Source: an uncultured Actinomycetes bacterium (GTDB lineage Bacteria; Actinomycetota; Acidimicrobiia; Acidimicrobiales; Microtrichaceae). Taken from it: a stretch of 33,568 nt of DNA. Below are positions 6,965 through 13,659 of the stretch, one piece after another; position 1 is the stretch's first letter, and the number at the start of each line of letters is the position of its first letter. Location of the stretch: contig CAIPVR010000320.1 of NCBI GenBank assembly GCA_903868545.1, positions 1-33,568 on the forward strand, read 5' to 3'. A program made the translations under genes and the position numbers. The notes under the pieces are model-generated. The model was given only the letters and a program-made list of their open reading frames with translations, was not told where the DNA came from and did no database searches.

Positions 6965-7509
6965 GACCCTGGACCCTCCACGTCCAGCACGTCGCGGAGG
7001 CGGAGTCGTGCCTGGTGCAGGTGGTACTTCACCGCGCCCTCACTGAGGCCCATCGAATCGGCCACTGCGGTCACCGGGAGGTCATCCAGGTAGTGCAGCG
7101 CGACGACGGCGCGCTGCTGGGCACTGAGGCCACGGACGGCGGCGGCGACGGCGGGATCGAGCCCGTGCCCGTGGTCGACCCGGGAGGCGTCGACCATGGC
7201 GCGCGAGGCCAGCCGCTCGACCGCGCGCCGGCCACGGACACTTCGACGACCCACGTCGGTGGCCCGGTTGAGCGCCACGCGACGTACCCAGCCGAGCGGA
7301 TCGTCCAGTCCGGAGACCCGCCGCCACCGCACGTAGGCCCGCTCGAACGCGTCGGCCACGCACTCGGCCGCCACCTCGGCGTCGCCACAGACGAAGGACA
7401 CCGTGCGCACCAGGCGTGGGTAGCCCTCGAGGAAGAGGGCGTCGAAGTCGTCACCGGTGCTCCTCACCGTGTCCTCACCGGTCGAGCCCGGCGGTTCGGG
7501 GTCATCCAC
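6961..7509 (-). CDS. ECF / SigE-family RNA polymerase sigma factor
   Basis: A 182-residue two-domain sigma-70 factor. Region 2 (about 22-88) includes YPRLVRTVSFVCGD and a DPLGWVRRVALNRATD segment; region 4 (about 117-172) includes LSAQQRAVVALHYLDDLP and the helix-turn-helix LSEGAVKYHLHQAR. There is no sigma-1.1 or region 3, as expected for an ECF. It directs core polymerase to a small regulon, probably in response to an envelope signal passed through the overlapping membrane protein. A two-part motif ends five bases before the GTG start, compatible with an autoregulated, leaderless transcript. An internal GTG (residue 16) would be the fallback start if transcription began further downstream. 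Confidence 0.88.
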   Translation of the reverse strand: MDDPEPPGSTGEDTVRSTGDDFDALFLEGYPRLVRTVSFVCGDAEVAAECVADAFERAYVRWRRVSGLDDPLGWVRRVALNRATDVGRRSVRGRRAVERLASRAMVDASRVDHGHGLDPAVAAAVRGLSAQQRAVVALHYLDDLPVTAVADSMGLSEGAVKYHLHQARLRLRDVLDVEGPGS

Positions 7510-7514
7510 CCCGT

Positions 7515-7543
7515 GACACGACGGAACGGCCCGTCGGGTTTGG
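7515..7543 (-). promoter_or_regulatory. Candidate autoregulatory ECF-sigma promoter, site A
   Basis: On the minus strand CCAAACCC (7543-7536), 12 nt, CGTCGTGTC (7523-7515). CGTC is a common ECF -10 core. It is identical in both blocks and spacing to site B at 6178-6206. The predicted transcription start falls at or just before the GTG at 7509. Confidence 0.62.
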
Positions 7544-7564
7544 CCTCCACGGGCCCGGGCCTCG

Positions 7565-8707
7565 TCAGAGGATCTTCAGCTCGGGGTTGAACCGGCGGGT
7601 GGGTGCGAGTTCGACGTCGACCCGTTCGGCGATCGCCCGGAAGGCCGCCGCGGCCTCCGAGTCCGGATCGACCGCCACGATCGGTCGGCCGGCGTCGCCG
7701 CCCTCCCGCAGCGCCGGGACCAGCGGGACCTTGCCGAGCAGGGGCACGTCGATGCGCTCGGCCAGTTCCTCACCGCCGCCCGAGCCGAAGATCTCGTAGC
7801 GGGCGCCGTCGTCCCCGGTGAACCAGGACATGTTCTCGATCACACCCTTGGTGTCGAGGCGCACCTTCTCGGCCATGAAGGCGGCCCGCTGGGCCACCTT
7901 CTGCGCCGCCGGCTGCGGCGTGGTGACCACGTACAGCTCGGAGCGGGGCAGGAACTGGGCGAGGGAGATCGAGATGTCACCGGTGCCCGGCGGCAGGTCG
8001 ACCACGAGGTAGTCCGGTTCGTCCCAGTAGACGTCGGTGAGGAACTGCTCGAGCGCCTTGTGCAGCATCGGGCCCCGCCAGATGACCGGCTGGTCCTCCT
8101 GCACGAAGAACCCCATCGAGATGCAGGTGACCCCGTACGCCTCGGGCGGGACGATCATCTGGTCGATCAGCACGGGCGGCCGCTCCACCCCGAGCATCCG
8201 GGGGATGGAGAACCCCCACACGTCGGCGTCCACGACGGCCACCCGCTTGCCCCGCTGGGCGAGCGCGATGGCCAGGTTCGCCGTGACGGAGGACTTGCCC
8301 ACCCCGCCCTTGCCGGACGCGATCAGCAGCACCCGGGTGCGGGACGACGGGTCCGCGAAGGGGATCGCCCGGCCCTCGGCGTGGCCGTGGGCCGGCTGCG
8401 AACCCGCGGTGGCCGACGGGTCGCCGTGGAGGCGCTCCCGCAGCGCGGCCCGCTCCTCGTCGGTCATCGAGGTGAAGTCGAGGGCCACCGTGTCCACGCC
8501 GTCGAGTGCACCCACGGCCTCGGTCACCCGGCGCTGGATCTCGTTCTTCAGGGGGCAGCCCGGGATGGTGAGCGCCACCAGCACCGAGACGGCGCCGCCG
8601 TCGATCGACACCGTGCGCACCATGTCGAGCTCCACGATGGACCGGTGCAGTTCGGGGTCCTCCACGGGACGCAGGGCCTCGATGACGTCGGCTTCGGTGA
8701 CGGACAT
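7565..8707 (-). CDS. mrp: Mrp/ApbC (NBP35-type) iron-sulfur cluster carrier ATPase
   Basis: A 380-residue protein with an N-terminal MIP18/DUF59 domain (1-95, including PGCPLKNEIQ with C51) and a C-terminal ParA/MinD-like ATPase with Walker A GKGGVGKSS (132-140). DADVWGFSIPRMLG and DLPPGTGDISISLAQ are the further Mrp signatures. The family binds and transfers Fe-S clusters to apo-proteins. The usual CxxC bridging-cluster motif after ENMS is absent: the stretch reads ENMSWFTGDDGARYEIFG. Cluster binding, if any, must use other residues such as the DUF59 cysteine. The ATG start has a GGAGG ribosome-binding site eight bases upstream. It is divergent from a SufR-like regulator and a cysteine desulfurase, which fits an Fe-S role. 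Confidence 0.9.
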   Translation of the reverse strand: MSVTEADVIEALRPVEDPELHRSIVELDMVRTVSIDGGAVSVLVALTIPGCPLKNEIQRRVTEAVGALDGVDTVALDFTSMTDEERAALRERLHGDPSATAGSQPAHGHAEGRAIPFADPSSRTRVLLIASGKGGVGKSSVTANLAIALAQRGKRVAVVDADVWGFSIPRMLGVERPPVLIDQMIVPPEAYGVTCISMGFFVQEDQPVIWRGPMLHKALEQFLTDVYWDEPDYLVVDLPPGTGDISISLAQFLPRSELYVVTTPQPAAQKVAQRAAFMAEKVRLDTKGVIENMSWFTGDDGARYEIFGSGGGEELAERIDVPLLGKVPLVPALREGGDAGRPIVAVDPDSEAAAAFRAIAERVDVELAPTRRFNPELKIL

Positions 8708-8761
8708 GGGGGGAGCCTCCCTCCCCCGGCCCCATGCGGCAAGCCGCCCTCCGACCGGGGC

Positions 8762-8790
8762 CCACCGGCGGCCACCGGTAGCCTTGGCCC
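8762..8790 (+). promoter_or_regulatory. Leaderless promoter with CCACCGG direct repeat
   Basis: TAGCCT (8779-8784) ends 6 nt before the ATG at 8791. Just upstream, CCACCGG occurs twice (8762-8768 and 8772-8778), ten bases or one helical turn apart, between the presumed -35 and -10. It could be an operator for the divergent regulator, but it does not resemble the known SufR inverted repeats. Confidence 0.45.
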
Positions 8791-9495
8791 ATGGCGCCGT
8801 TGAGCCCCACGGAGTTCGCCTCCGCCGTCACCGCCATCACCTCGGCCTTCGGCGACCCGACCCGCCGTGAGATCTACCTGTTCGCCCACACGAGCGACAC
8901 CGGCGTCACCGCGTCCGAGGTGGCCGAGAAGTTCGACCTCCACGCCAACGTGGCCCGCCACCACCTCGACAAGCTCGCGGCCGGGGGCTACCTCGAGATC
9001 TCCACCGAGCGGGCCGCGGGCGGCGCGGGTCGGCCCTCGAAGCGGTACCGGACCGCCGGCGACGAGGTCACGCTCGACGTGCCGGTTCGCCACGACGACG
9101 TGCTCGTGGAACTGCTGGGCCGGGCCCTCGCCGAGCTCGGGCCGGAGCGGGCCACCGCGCTCGCGGAGGAGGTGGGCGAGGAGTACGGCCGCAGCATGGC
9201 CGGCGCCCTCGGCGGCCAGCCCACCCGCTCGTTCCGCGCCGCGCTCCACACGGTGGCCGACGCGCTCTCGGCGCACGGGTTCGCCGCCCACGCCGAGAAG
9301 GAGGGCAACAAGCTGCGGATCGTCACCGAGCACTGCCCGTTCGGCGAGGCCGCCGTGGAGCACCCGGTGATCTGCGCGGTCGACCGGGGGATGGTGAAGG
9401 GGATGCTCGGCACCCTGTACGGCGAGACCAGCGTGGACCTCACCTCCTCGGTCCCCGGCGGCGACGAGCACTGCGTCACCGCCGTCGACGACTGA
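8791..9495 (+). CDS. SufR-like winged-helix regulator with candidate Fe-S cysteines
   Basis: A 234-residue transcription factor. The N-terminal ArsR/DeoR-like winged helix (about 12-88) contains FGDPTRREIYLF, the recognition helix region LHANVARHHLDKLAAGGYL, and the wing GAGRPSKRYR. The C-terminal domain ends with EHCPFGEA...VICAVDRGMVKGML...HCVTAVDD, placing cysteines at 182, 195 and 228. C182 and C195 are separated by 12 residues, as in the first cysteine pair of cyanobacterial SufR, which ligates an Fe-S cluster and represses the suf genes. A cysteine desulfurase gene starts 13 nt downstream and Mrp is divergent, so a role in sensing Fe-S or redox status is a reasonable inference. The ATG start is fixed by the -10 box 6 nt upstream. 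Confidence 0.78.
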   Translation: MAPLSPTEFASAVTAITSAFGDPTRREIYLFAHTSDTGVTASEVAEKFDLHANVARHHLDKLAAGGYLEISTERAAGGAGRPSKRYRTAGDEVTLDVPVRHDDVLVELLGRALAELGPERATALAEEVGEEYGRSMAGALGGQPTRSFRAALHTVADALSAHGFAAHAEKEGNKLRIVTEHCPFGEAAVEHPVICAVDRGMVKGMLGTLYGETSVDLTSSVPGGDEHCVTAVDD

Positions 9496-9508
9496 ACGCG
9501 CACCCGCC

Positions 9509-10675
9509 GTGTCGCCCCGGGTCTACCTGGACCACGCGAGCACCTCACCCCTGCGGCCCTCGGCCCGCCGGGCCCTGCGGGCATGGCTCGACGAGGAGGA
9601 GGACGGCGTCGTGCACGGTGACCCCGGCCGCCTGCACCACGACGGAATGGTGTCGAGGGTCGCGGTGGAGCAGGCCCGCGAGCAGGTGGCCGGCCTGCTC
9701 GGCGCCCGCCAGCGGGAGGTGGTGTTCACCTCCGGCGCCACGGAGGCGATCGCCGCGGCCTCGTGGGGTGCCCTGCGCCGCGATCCGGCCCGCCACCACG
9801 TGGTGCTCGCGGCGGTCGAGCACTCCGCCGTGCGGCAGTGGGCCGGGCGTTTCGGCTCCAGCACGGTCGTGGGGGTGGACCACCACGGCCGGGTGGACGC
9901 CGCGGAACTGCTCGGCGCGGTCCGGGACGACACCGCCCTCGTCCACGTGCAGTGGGGCAACCACGAGGTGGCGACGCTGCAGCCGGTCGAGGAGGTGGTG
10001 GCGGGATGCCGCGAGCGCGGCGTGCCGGTGCACGTGGACGCGGCCCAGGCGGTGGGGCACCTGCCGGTCGACTTCGGCGGACTGGGCGCCGACCTGCTGT
10101 CGGTCTCGGGCCACAAGTTCGGCGCCCCCACCGGCACCGGCGCACTGCTGGTGCGCCGGGGTGTGCGGTTCGAGCCGCTCCTGGTGGGCGGTGACCAGGA
10201 ACGGGCCCGGCGGGCCGGGCTCGAGCACCTGCACGGGGTGGTGGGCCTGGGCGCCGCCGCGGAGGACCTCGCCGCCGACCTCGACGGCGAGGTCCGCCGG
10301 CAGCGGGCGCTCACCGACCGGGTGCGCGACTGGGCGGCATCGACCGGGGGCGTGCAGGTGCTCGGCGCACCCGCCGACGGATCGCTCGCCCACCTCGTGT
10401 GCCTGGGACTCGACGGCGTGGAGCCCCAGCCGGTGCTGCTCGGCCTCGACCGGGCGGGCATCGCGGTGCACTCGGGGTCGTCGTGCTCCTCCGAGGCCCT
10501 CGAACCCTCCCCGGTGCTGGAGGCCATGGGGGTGGACGCGCAGCGGTCGTTGCGGGTCTCGGTCGGCTGGAGCTCCTCCGACGCCGACATCGACCACTTC
10601 CTCGCGGCACTGCCCCGGGTACTGGCGGAGCTCCGGGGACTCCGCCCCGGCGGGGATCGCTCCACCCGCCGCTGA
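9509..10675 (+). CDS. Cysteine desulfurase, NifS/IscS-like (class V aminotransferase fold)
   Basis: 388 residues from GTG. The N-terminal YLDHASTSPL corresponds to the family YLDNAATTP. TSGATEAIA is the PLP phosphate loop, H105 (VEHSAV) stacks on the cofactor, D177 (VDAAQAVGH) pairs with the pyridine nitrogen, and K203 in SVSGHKFGAPTGTG forms the Schiff base. C326 in HSGSSCSSEALEPS is the persulfide-forming cysteine, in the flexible loop typical of IscS-type enzymes. It removes sulfur from L-cysteine, giving alanine and enzyme-bound persulfide for Fe-S assembly or tRNA thiolation. Several usual motifs are altered (GNHEVATLQP for NNEIGTIQP), so it is a divergent member. It sits 13 nt after the SufR-like gene and is probably co-transcribed and regulated by it. 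Confidence 0.87.
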   Translation: MSPRVYLDHASTSPLRPSARRALRAWLDEEEDGVVHGDPGRLHHDGMVSRVAVEQAREQVAGLLGARQREVVFTSGATEAIAAASWGALRRDPARHHVVLAAVEHSAVRQWAGRFGSSTVVGVDHHGRVDAAELLGAVRDDTALVHVQWGNHEVATLQPVEEVVAGCRERGVPVHVDAAQAVGHLPVDFGGLGADLLSVSGHKFGAPTGTGALLVRRGVRFEPLLVGGDQERARRAGLEHLHGVVGLGAAAEDLAADLDGEVRRQRALTDRVRDWAASTGGVQVLGAPADGSLAHLVCLGLDGVEPQPVLLGLDRAGIAVHSGSSCSSEALEPSPVLEAMGVDAQRSLRVSVGWSSSDADIDHFLAALPRVLAELRGLRPGGDRSTRR

Positions 10676-10704
10676 GGCCGGTGCGGTGCCGGAGGGCGCT
10701 GGGC

Positions 10705-10717
10705 CAGACTGGTGCCC
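10705..10717 (+). promoter_or_regulatory. -10 box for the dioxygenase operon
   Basis: CAGACT (10705-10710) lies 7 nt before the ATG at 10718. The same hexamer and spacing precede the AtuA-like gene on the other strand (15047-15052). It predicts a leaderless mRNA and supports ATG at 10718 over GTG at 10712. Confidence 0.5.
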
Positions 10718-11512
10718 ATGGGTGAGCGAGCCACCGTCCTTGCCGGTACCGACCGGGCCTCCGCCGAGCACTTCGCGACCCACGGGTGGGTGCTGACCGA
10801 CACCCTCGGCCCCGGCGGCGCCGAGCAGGTGCGGGCGTGGGTGGAGGAGGTGGCGGCCTGGCCCCTCGACGGCGGCGACTGGCTCCACCACCGTGAGCTC
10901 ACCGACCACGGCCCCGAGCTGTGCCGCACGGAGAACTTCACCCCGTTCCACCCGGGGCTGCGCGCCCTGCTGCGGGACGGGCCGATGGTGGAGATCGCCG
11001 GCAACCTGCTCGGCGAACCGGCCGTGCTCTACAAGGAGAAGATCAACTACAAGCTGCCCGGCGGCGCCGGGTACGCACCCCACCAGGACGCTCCCGCGTA
11101 CCCGTTCATCGAGTCGCACGTGAGCTGCATGGTGGCGGTCGACGACGCCACACCCGAGAACGGGTGCCTCGAGGTGGTGTCGGGCGCGCACGCCGAGGTG
11201 CTGCCCATGGACGACGGCGTGATCCCGCCCGACATCGTGGCGGAGTTGGAATGGGTCACCGTGCCGGTGCGGGCCGGCCAGACGTTGTGGTTCCACTCCC
11301 GCACCCCGCACCGCAGCGGGCCCAACCTGAGCGACCGGCCCCGCCGGGCCCTCTACCCCACCTACAACGCACTCGCCGAGGGCGACCTGCGGGAGGCCTA
11401 CTACGCGGAGAAGCTCACCGCCTTCCGTTCCGGCGGCCGCGACGACGGCAAGGTCCGGGTGTCGCTCATCAACGACTTCCAGGGCGTGGCCGTGCCGGAC
11501 GACGAGCGATGA
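10718..11512 (+). CDS. PhnY-like Fe(II)/2-oxoglutarate dioxygenase (PhyH family)
   Basis: A 264-residue double-stranded beta-helix oxygenase of the phytanoyl-CoA dioxygenase family (PF05721). The iron ligands are H122 and D124 in APHQDAPAYPF and H198 in TPHRSGPNLS; the arginines shortly after (SDRPRRALYPTY) fit the 2-oxoglutarate carboxylate anchor. FIESHVSCMVAVDDATPENGCLEVVSGAH is the core of the family. On its own the family is broad, but the next gene, overlapping by four bases (ATGA), encodes a PhnZ-like HD oxygenase. In PhnY/PhnZ and TmpA/TmpB systems such a dioxygenase hydroxylates the carbon alpha to phosphorus of an organophosphonate. This role is therefore inferred for the present protein. 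The substrate (2-aminoethylphosphonate, a methylated analogue or something new) is unknown. Confidence 0.8.
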   Translation: MGERATVLAGTDRASAEHFATHGWVLTDTLGPGGAEQVRAWVEEVAAWPLDGGDWLHHRELTDHGPELCRTENFTPFHPGLRALLRDGPMVEIAGNLLGEPAVLYKEKINYKLPGGAGYAPHQDAPAYPFIESHVSCMVAVDDATPENGCLEVVSGAHAEVLPMDDGVIPPDIVAELEWVTVPVRAGQTLWFHSRTPHRSGPNLSDRPRRALYPTYNALAEGDLREAYYAEKLTAFRSGGRDDGKVRVSLINDFQGVAVPDDER

Positions 11513-12084
11513 GCACGCCGGAGGCGGGCGGGTGGGCCCCGGCGACGTCGGTCGACGAGGTGCTCGGGCTGTTCCGCAGGTTCGGCGCCGACCGCTACGA
11601 CGAGGAGGTCTCCCAGCTCGACCACGCACTCCAGTGCGCGGCGCTGGCCCGCCGCGACGGTGCGCCCGACGAACTGGTGGCCGCGGCGCTGCTCCACGAC
11701 GTCGGCCACCTGCTGCACCTCCGCGACGGGGGCCGGGGTCCCGTCGACGAGGACCTGGCGCACGAGGACGTGGGTGCCCGCTGGCTGTCGGCCCTCTTCG
11801 GCCCGGCCGTGACCGGCCCGATCGAGCTCCACGTGGAGGCGAAGCGCTACCTGTGCGCCGTGGAGCCCGGCCTGACCGACGCGCTGTCGGCGGGCTCGAG
11901 GGCCAGCCTGGTGCGTCAGGGCGGGCCGCTCGACCAGGTCGGCGTCGCGGCGTTCGAGGCCCGGGCGGGCAGCCCCGAGGCGGTGGCGCTGCGGCGCTGG
12001 GACGACGCCGGGAAGGTGGTGGGCCTCCACGTCGTGCCCCTCGACGCCTACGAGGCGATGCTGTTCGACCTGGCGGCACGATGA
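11509..12084 (+). CDS. PhnZ-like HD-domain mixed-valent di-iron oxygenase
   Basis: This 191-residue protein matches the HD-domain oxygenases that cleave C-P bonds. The PhnZ metal ligands can be placed: H39 (QLDHALQ), H63-D64 (LLHDVGHLL), H85 (AHEDVGA), H108 (ELHVEAKRYL) and D165 (RRWDDAGK). K112, which in PhnZ binds the phosphonate, is present, and so is the Y30/E33 pair equivalent to the PhnZ gating residues Tyr24/Glu27. SLVRQGGPLDQ is also typical. PhnZ oxidises (R)-1-hydroxy-2-aminoethylphosphonate to glycine and phosphate with O2. The ATG start overlaps the dioxygenase stop (ATGA) and the gene's own stop overlaps the next start, so translation is coupled. The substrate is not decided by sequence; related clades include TmpB, and the myo-inositol oxygenase fold is a more distant relative. 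Confidence 0.84.
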   Translation: MSTPEAGGWAPATSVDEVLGLFRRFGADRYDEEVSQLDHALQCAALARRDGAPDELVAAALLHDVGHLLHLRDGGRGPVDEDLAHEDVGARWLSALFGPAVTGPIELHVEAKRYLCAVEPGLTDALSAGSRASLVRQGGPLDQVGVAAFEARAGSPEAVALRRWDDAGKVVGLHVVPLDAYEAMLFDLAAR

Positions 12085-12710
12085 GCGGCCACCCGCCGGT
12101 GGAGGCCGTGGTGTTCGACCTCGACGGCGTGATCCGGCACTGGAACGACGACGAGCTCGACGAGATGGAGGCGGCGTTCGGCCTCCCGCCGAGGGCGATC
12201 CTCTCCGTGGCCTTCTCCGAGGAACTCGGCCCGGCCGCGGTGACCGGACGCCTCACCTACCGGCAGTGGATGGACGCGATCCGGTCGCGGGTCCTCGCGG
12301 ACCACGGCGACGGGGTCGTCGGCGCGCTCGACGCGTGGGAGGCGAACGTGGGTCGCGTCGACACCGACATGCTGCGGCTGCTCAGTGCCGTGCGGTCCAA
12401 GGTGACCGTGGCGCTCCTGTCCAACGGCACCACCCGGCTGCGGCGCGACCTCCACGTGCTCGACCTGCTCGACGAGTTCGACGTGGTGTTCAACACCGCC
12501 GAGCTCGGCATCGCCAAGCCCGACCCCGCTGTGTTCGAACTCGTGTGCGGGCACCTCGGCGTGGCACCGGCGGCCGCGCTGTTCGTCGACGACCTGCCGG
12601 AGAACGTGGAGGGCGCGACCACCGCCGGCCTGCGGTCGCACCGCCACACCGACCCGGCCTCCACCGCCGGGTTCCTGCGGTCGCACGGGGTGGCGCTCGA
12701 CGGGATCTGA
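12081..12710 (+). CDS. HAD superfamily IA hydrolase
   Basis: 209 residues. HAD motif I is VFDLDGVI with the nucleophile D13 and acid D15; motif II is LLSNGTT; motif III is the lysine of GIAKPDPAVF; motif IV is FVDDLPENVEGA. The alpha-helical cap lies between motifs I and II (about 20-95), which defines subfamily IA. Such enzymes are mostly phosphatases, with some dehalogenases and phosphonatases. The start overlaps the PhnZ-like stop by four bases, so it probably acts on an intermediate or by-product of the same pathway, for instance a phosphate ester. It lacks a clear PhnX cap lysine signature, so a phosphonoacetaldehyde hydrolase is not supported. Confidence 0.85.
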   Translation: MSGHPPVEAVVFDLDGVIRHWNDDELDEMEAAFGLPPRAILSVAFSEELGPAAVTGRLTYRQWMDAIRSRVLADHGDGVVGALDAWEANVGRVDTDMLRLLSAVRSKVTVALLSNGTTRLRRDLHVLDLLDEFDVVFNTAELGIAKPDPAVFELVCGHLGVAPAAALFVDDLPENVEGATTAGLRSHRHTDPASTAGFLRSHGVALDGI

Positions 12711-12723
12711 CCCGCCGGGAGGA

Positions 12724-13107
12724 TCAGCTGATCGGGGTGCGGTCCACCGGGGCCCGGCGGCCCCGACGCGGCGAGGCCGCCGCCACCTCGTCGGGCACGT
12801 CCACCACCAGTCGCAGGAGCGCCCCACCGAGGGTCTTGCCGAGGTTGTCGCTGCGCAACGAACGCGGGCCGCCGCCACCGAGGGCCCCGTGCAGCACGAA
12901 CTTCACCGCGAGGACGTTGGGCACCTCGAAGCGTTCGACCGGACCGGTGACGAGGTCGCCGAAGTGCGCGGCGACCACCTCCGGGGTGACGGCGTCGAGC
13001 ACCGCCCGGTAGGTCGCCTCGTCGTCGGCGAAGAGGGTGAGGTCGGACCGGTCACCCTTGTCGCCCGACCGCACGCCGCACAGGTCACGGAGCTGCACCG
13101 TCGCCAC
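12724..13107 (-). CDS. AtuA-like ferredoxin-fold domain protein
   Basis: 127 residues: LRDLCGVRSGDKGDRSDLTLFA, then VPNVLAVKFVLHGALGGGG and SLRSDNLGKTLGGALL. This is the small AtuA-associated domain, usually found at the C-terminus of, or immediately next to, the DUF1446/AtuA protein. Its large partner is probably the gene at 13660-15039 on the same strand, but a plus-strand phosphatase gene lies between them. The GTG start is supported by the box TACGAT 7 nt upstream (minus, 13120-13115). The tail after about residue 105 is basic and not conserved. AtuA proteins act in acyclic terpene (citronellol/geraniol) catabolism in Pseudomonas, with unproven chemistry. Confidence 0.82.
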   Translation of the reverse strand: MATVQLRDLCGVRSGDKGDRSDLTLFADDEATYRAVLDAVTPEVVAAHFGDLVTGPVERFEVPNVLAVKFVLHGALGGGGPRSLRSDNLGKTLGGALLRLVVDVPDEVAAASPRRGRRAPVDRTPIS

Positions 13108-13114
13108 GCCGGTG

Positions 13115-13165
13115 ATCGTAGGCCCGGCCCCGGGTGGGGGACCGCCCCGACCGGTCCGCTACCTT
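13115..13165. promoter_or_regulatory. Divergent -10 boxes between AtuA-like and sixA genes
   Basis: In the 67-bp gap, TACGAT on the minus strand (13120-13115) is 7 nt from the GTG at 13107, and TACCTT on the plus strand (13160-13165) is 9 nt from the ATG at 13175. No Shine-Dalgarno sequence is evident for either gene, so both look leaderless or nearly so. Confidence 0.5.
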
Positions 13166-13174
13166 GCGGGGCGC

Positions 13175-13639
13175 ATGACCATGTTCCTGGTACGGCACGC
13201 CTCGGCCGGGGTCCGCGACGACCGCGACCCCCACGACCACGACCGGCCCCTGGACCCGACCGGGCACCTGCAGGCGGACAAGCTCGCCGACTGGCTGCGC
13301 CACGAGACGGTCACCGCCGTGGTGTCGAGCCCCTACCGCCGCTGCGTGCAGACCGTCGAACCCCTCGCGAAGCAGCTCGGGCTGGAGGTGGTGGTCGACG
13401 ACCGCCTCGCGGAGGGCACCGACGTGGCGACGGCCTGGGCACTGGTGACCGAGCTGGCCGGCACGGGCGCCGTGCTGTGCAGCCACGGCGACGTGATCCC
13501 CGACCTGGTGCGCCGCCTCCAGCTCCGGGGCATGCAGGTCCCCGGAAAGAGCGGCTGCGCCAAGGGTTCGGCGTGGGTGCTGCGGCACTGGGACGGCGAG
13601 CGCTTCCAGACCGGCCTCTACACGCCGGTCAAGGTCTGA
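13175..13639 (+). CDS. sixA: SixA-type histidine phosphatase
   Basis: A 154-residue single-domain member of the histidine phosphatase superfamily. The catalytic motif LVRHAS gives R7 and H8; VSSPYRRCVQTVEPLA carries the second conserved arginine; E80 is the likely acid; CSHGDVIPDL carries the second histidine (H104). The short length fits SixA, which removes phosphate from phosphohistidine proteins, although small phosphomonoesterases share the fold. It stands alone on the plus strand between the two AtuA components. ATG at 13175 is preferred, with ATG at 13181 as a close alternative. Confidence 0.82.
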   Translation: MTMFLVRHASAGVRDDRDPHDHDRPLDPTGHLQADKLADWLRHETVTAVVSSPYRRCVQTVEPLAKQLGLEVVVDDRLAEGTDVATAWALVTELAGTGAVLCSHGDVIPDLVRRLQLRGMQVPGKSGCAKGSAWVLRHWDGERFQTGLYTPVKV

Positions 13640-13659
13640 CCCGGCCCCCCCGGCCGCCT

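Noticed and set aside
10718-12710. Phytanoyl-CoA or fatty-acid catabolism for the PhyH-family gene
   Set aside because: The tightly coupled HD protein with PhnZ ligands points to phosphonate-type chemistry instead.
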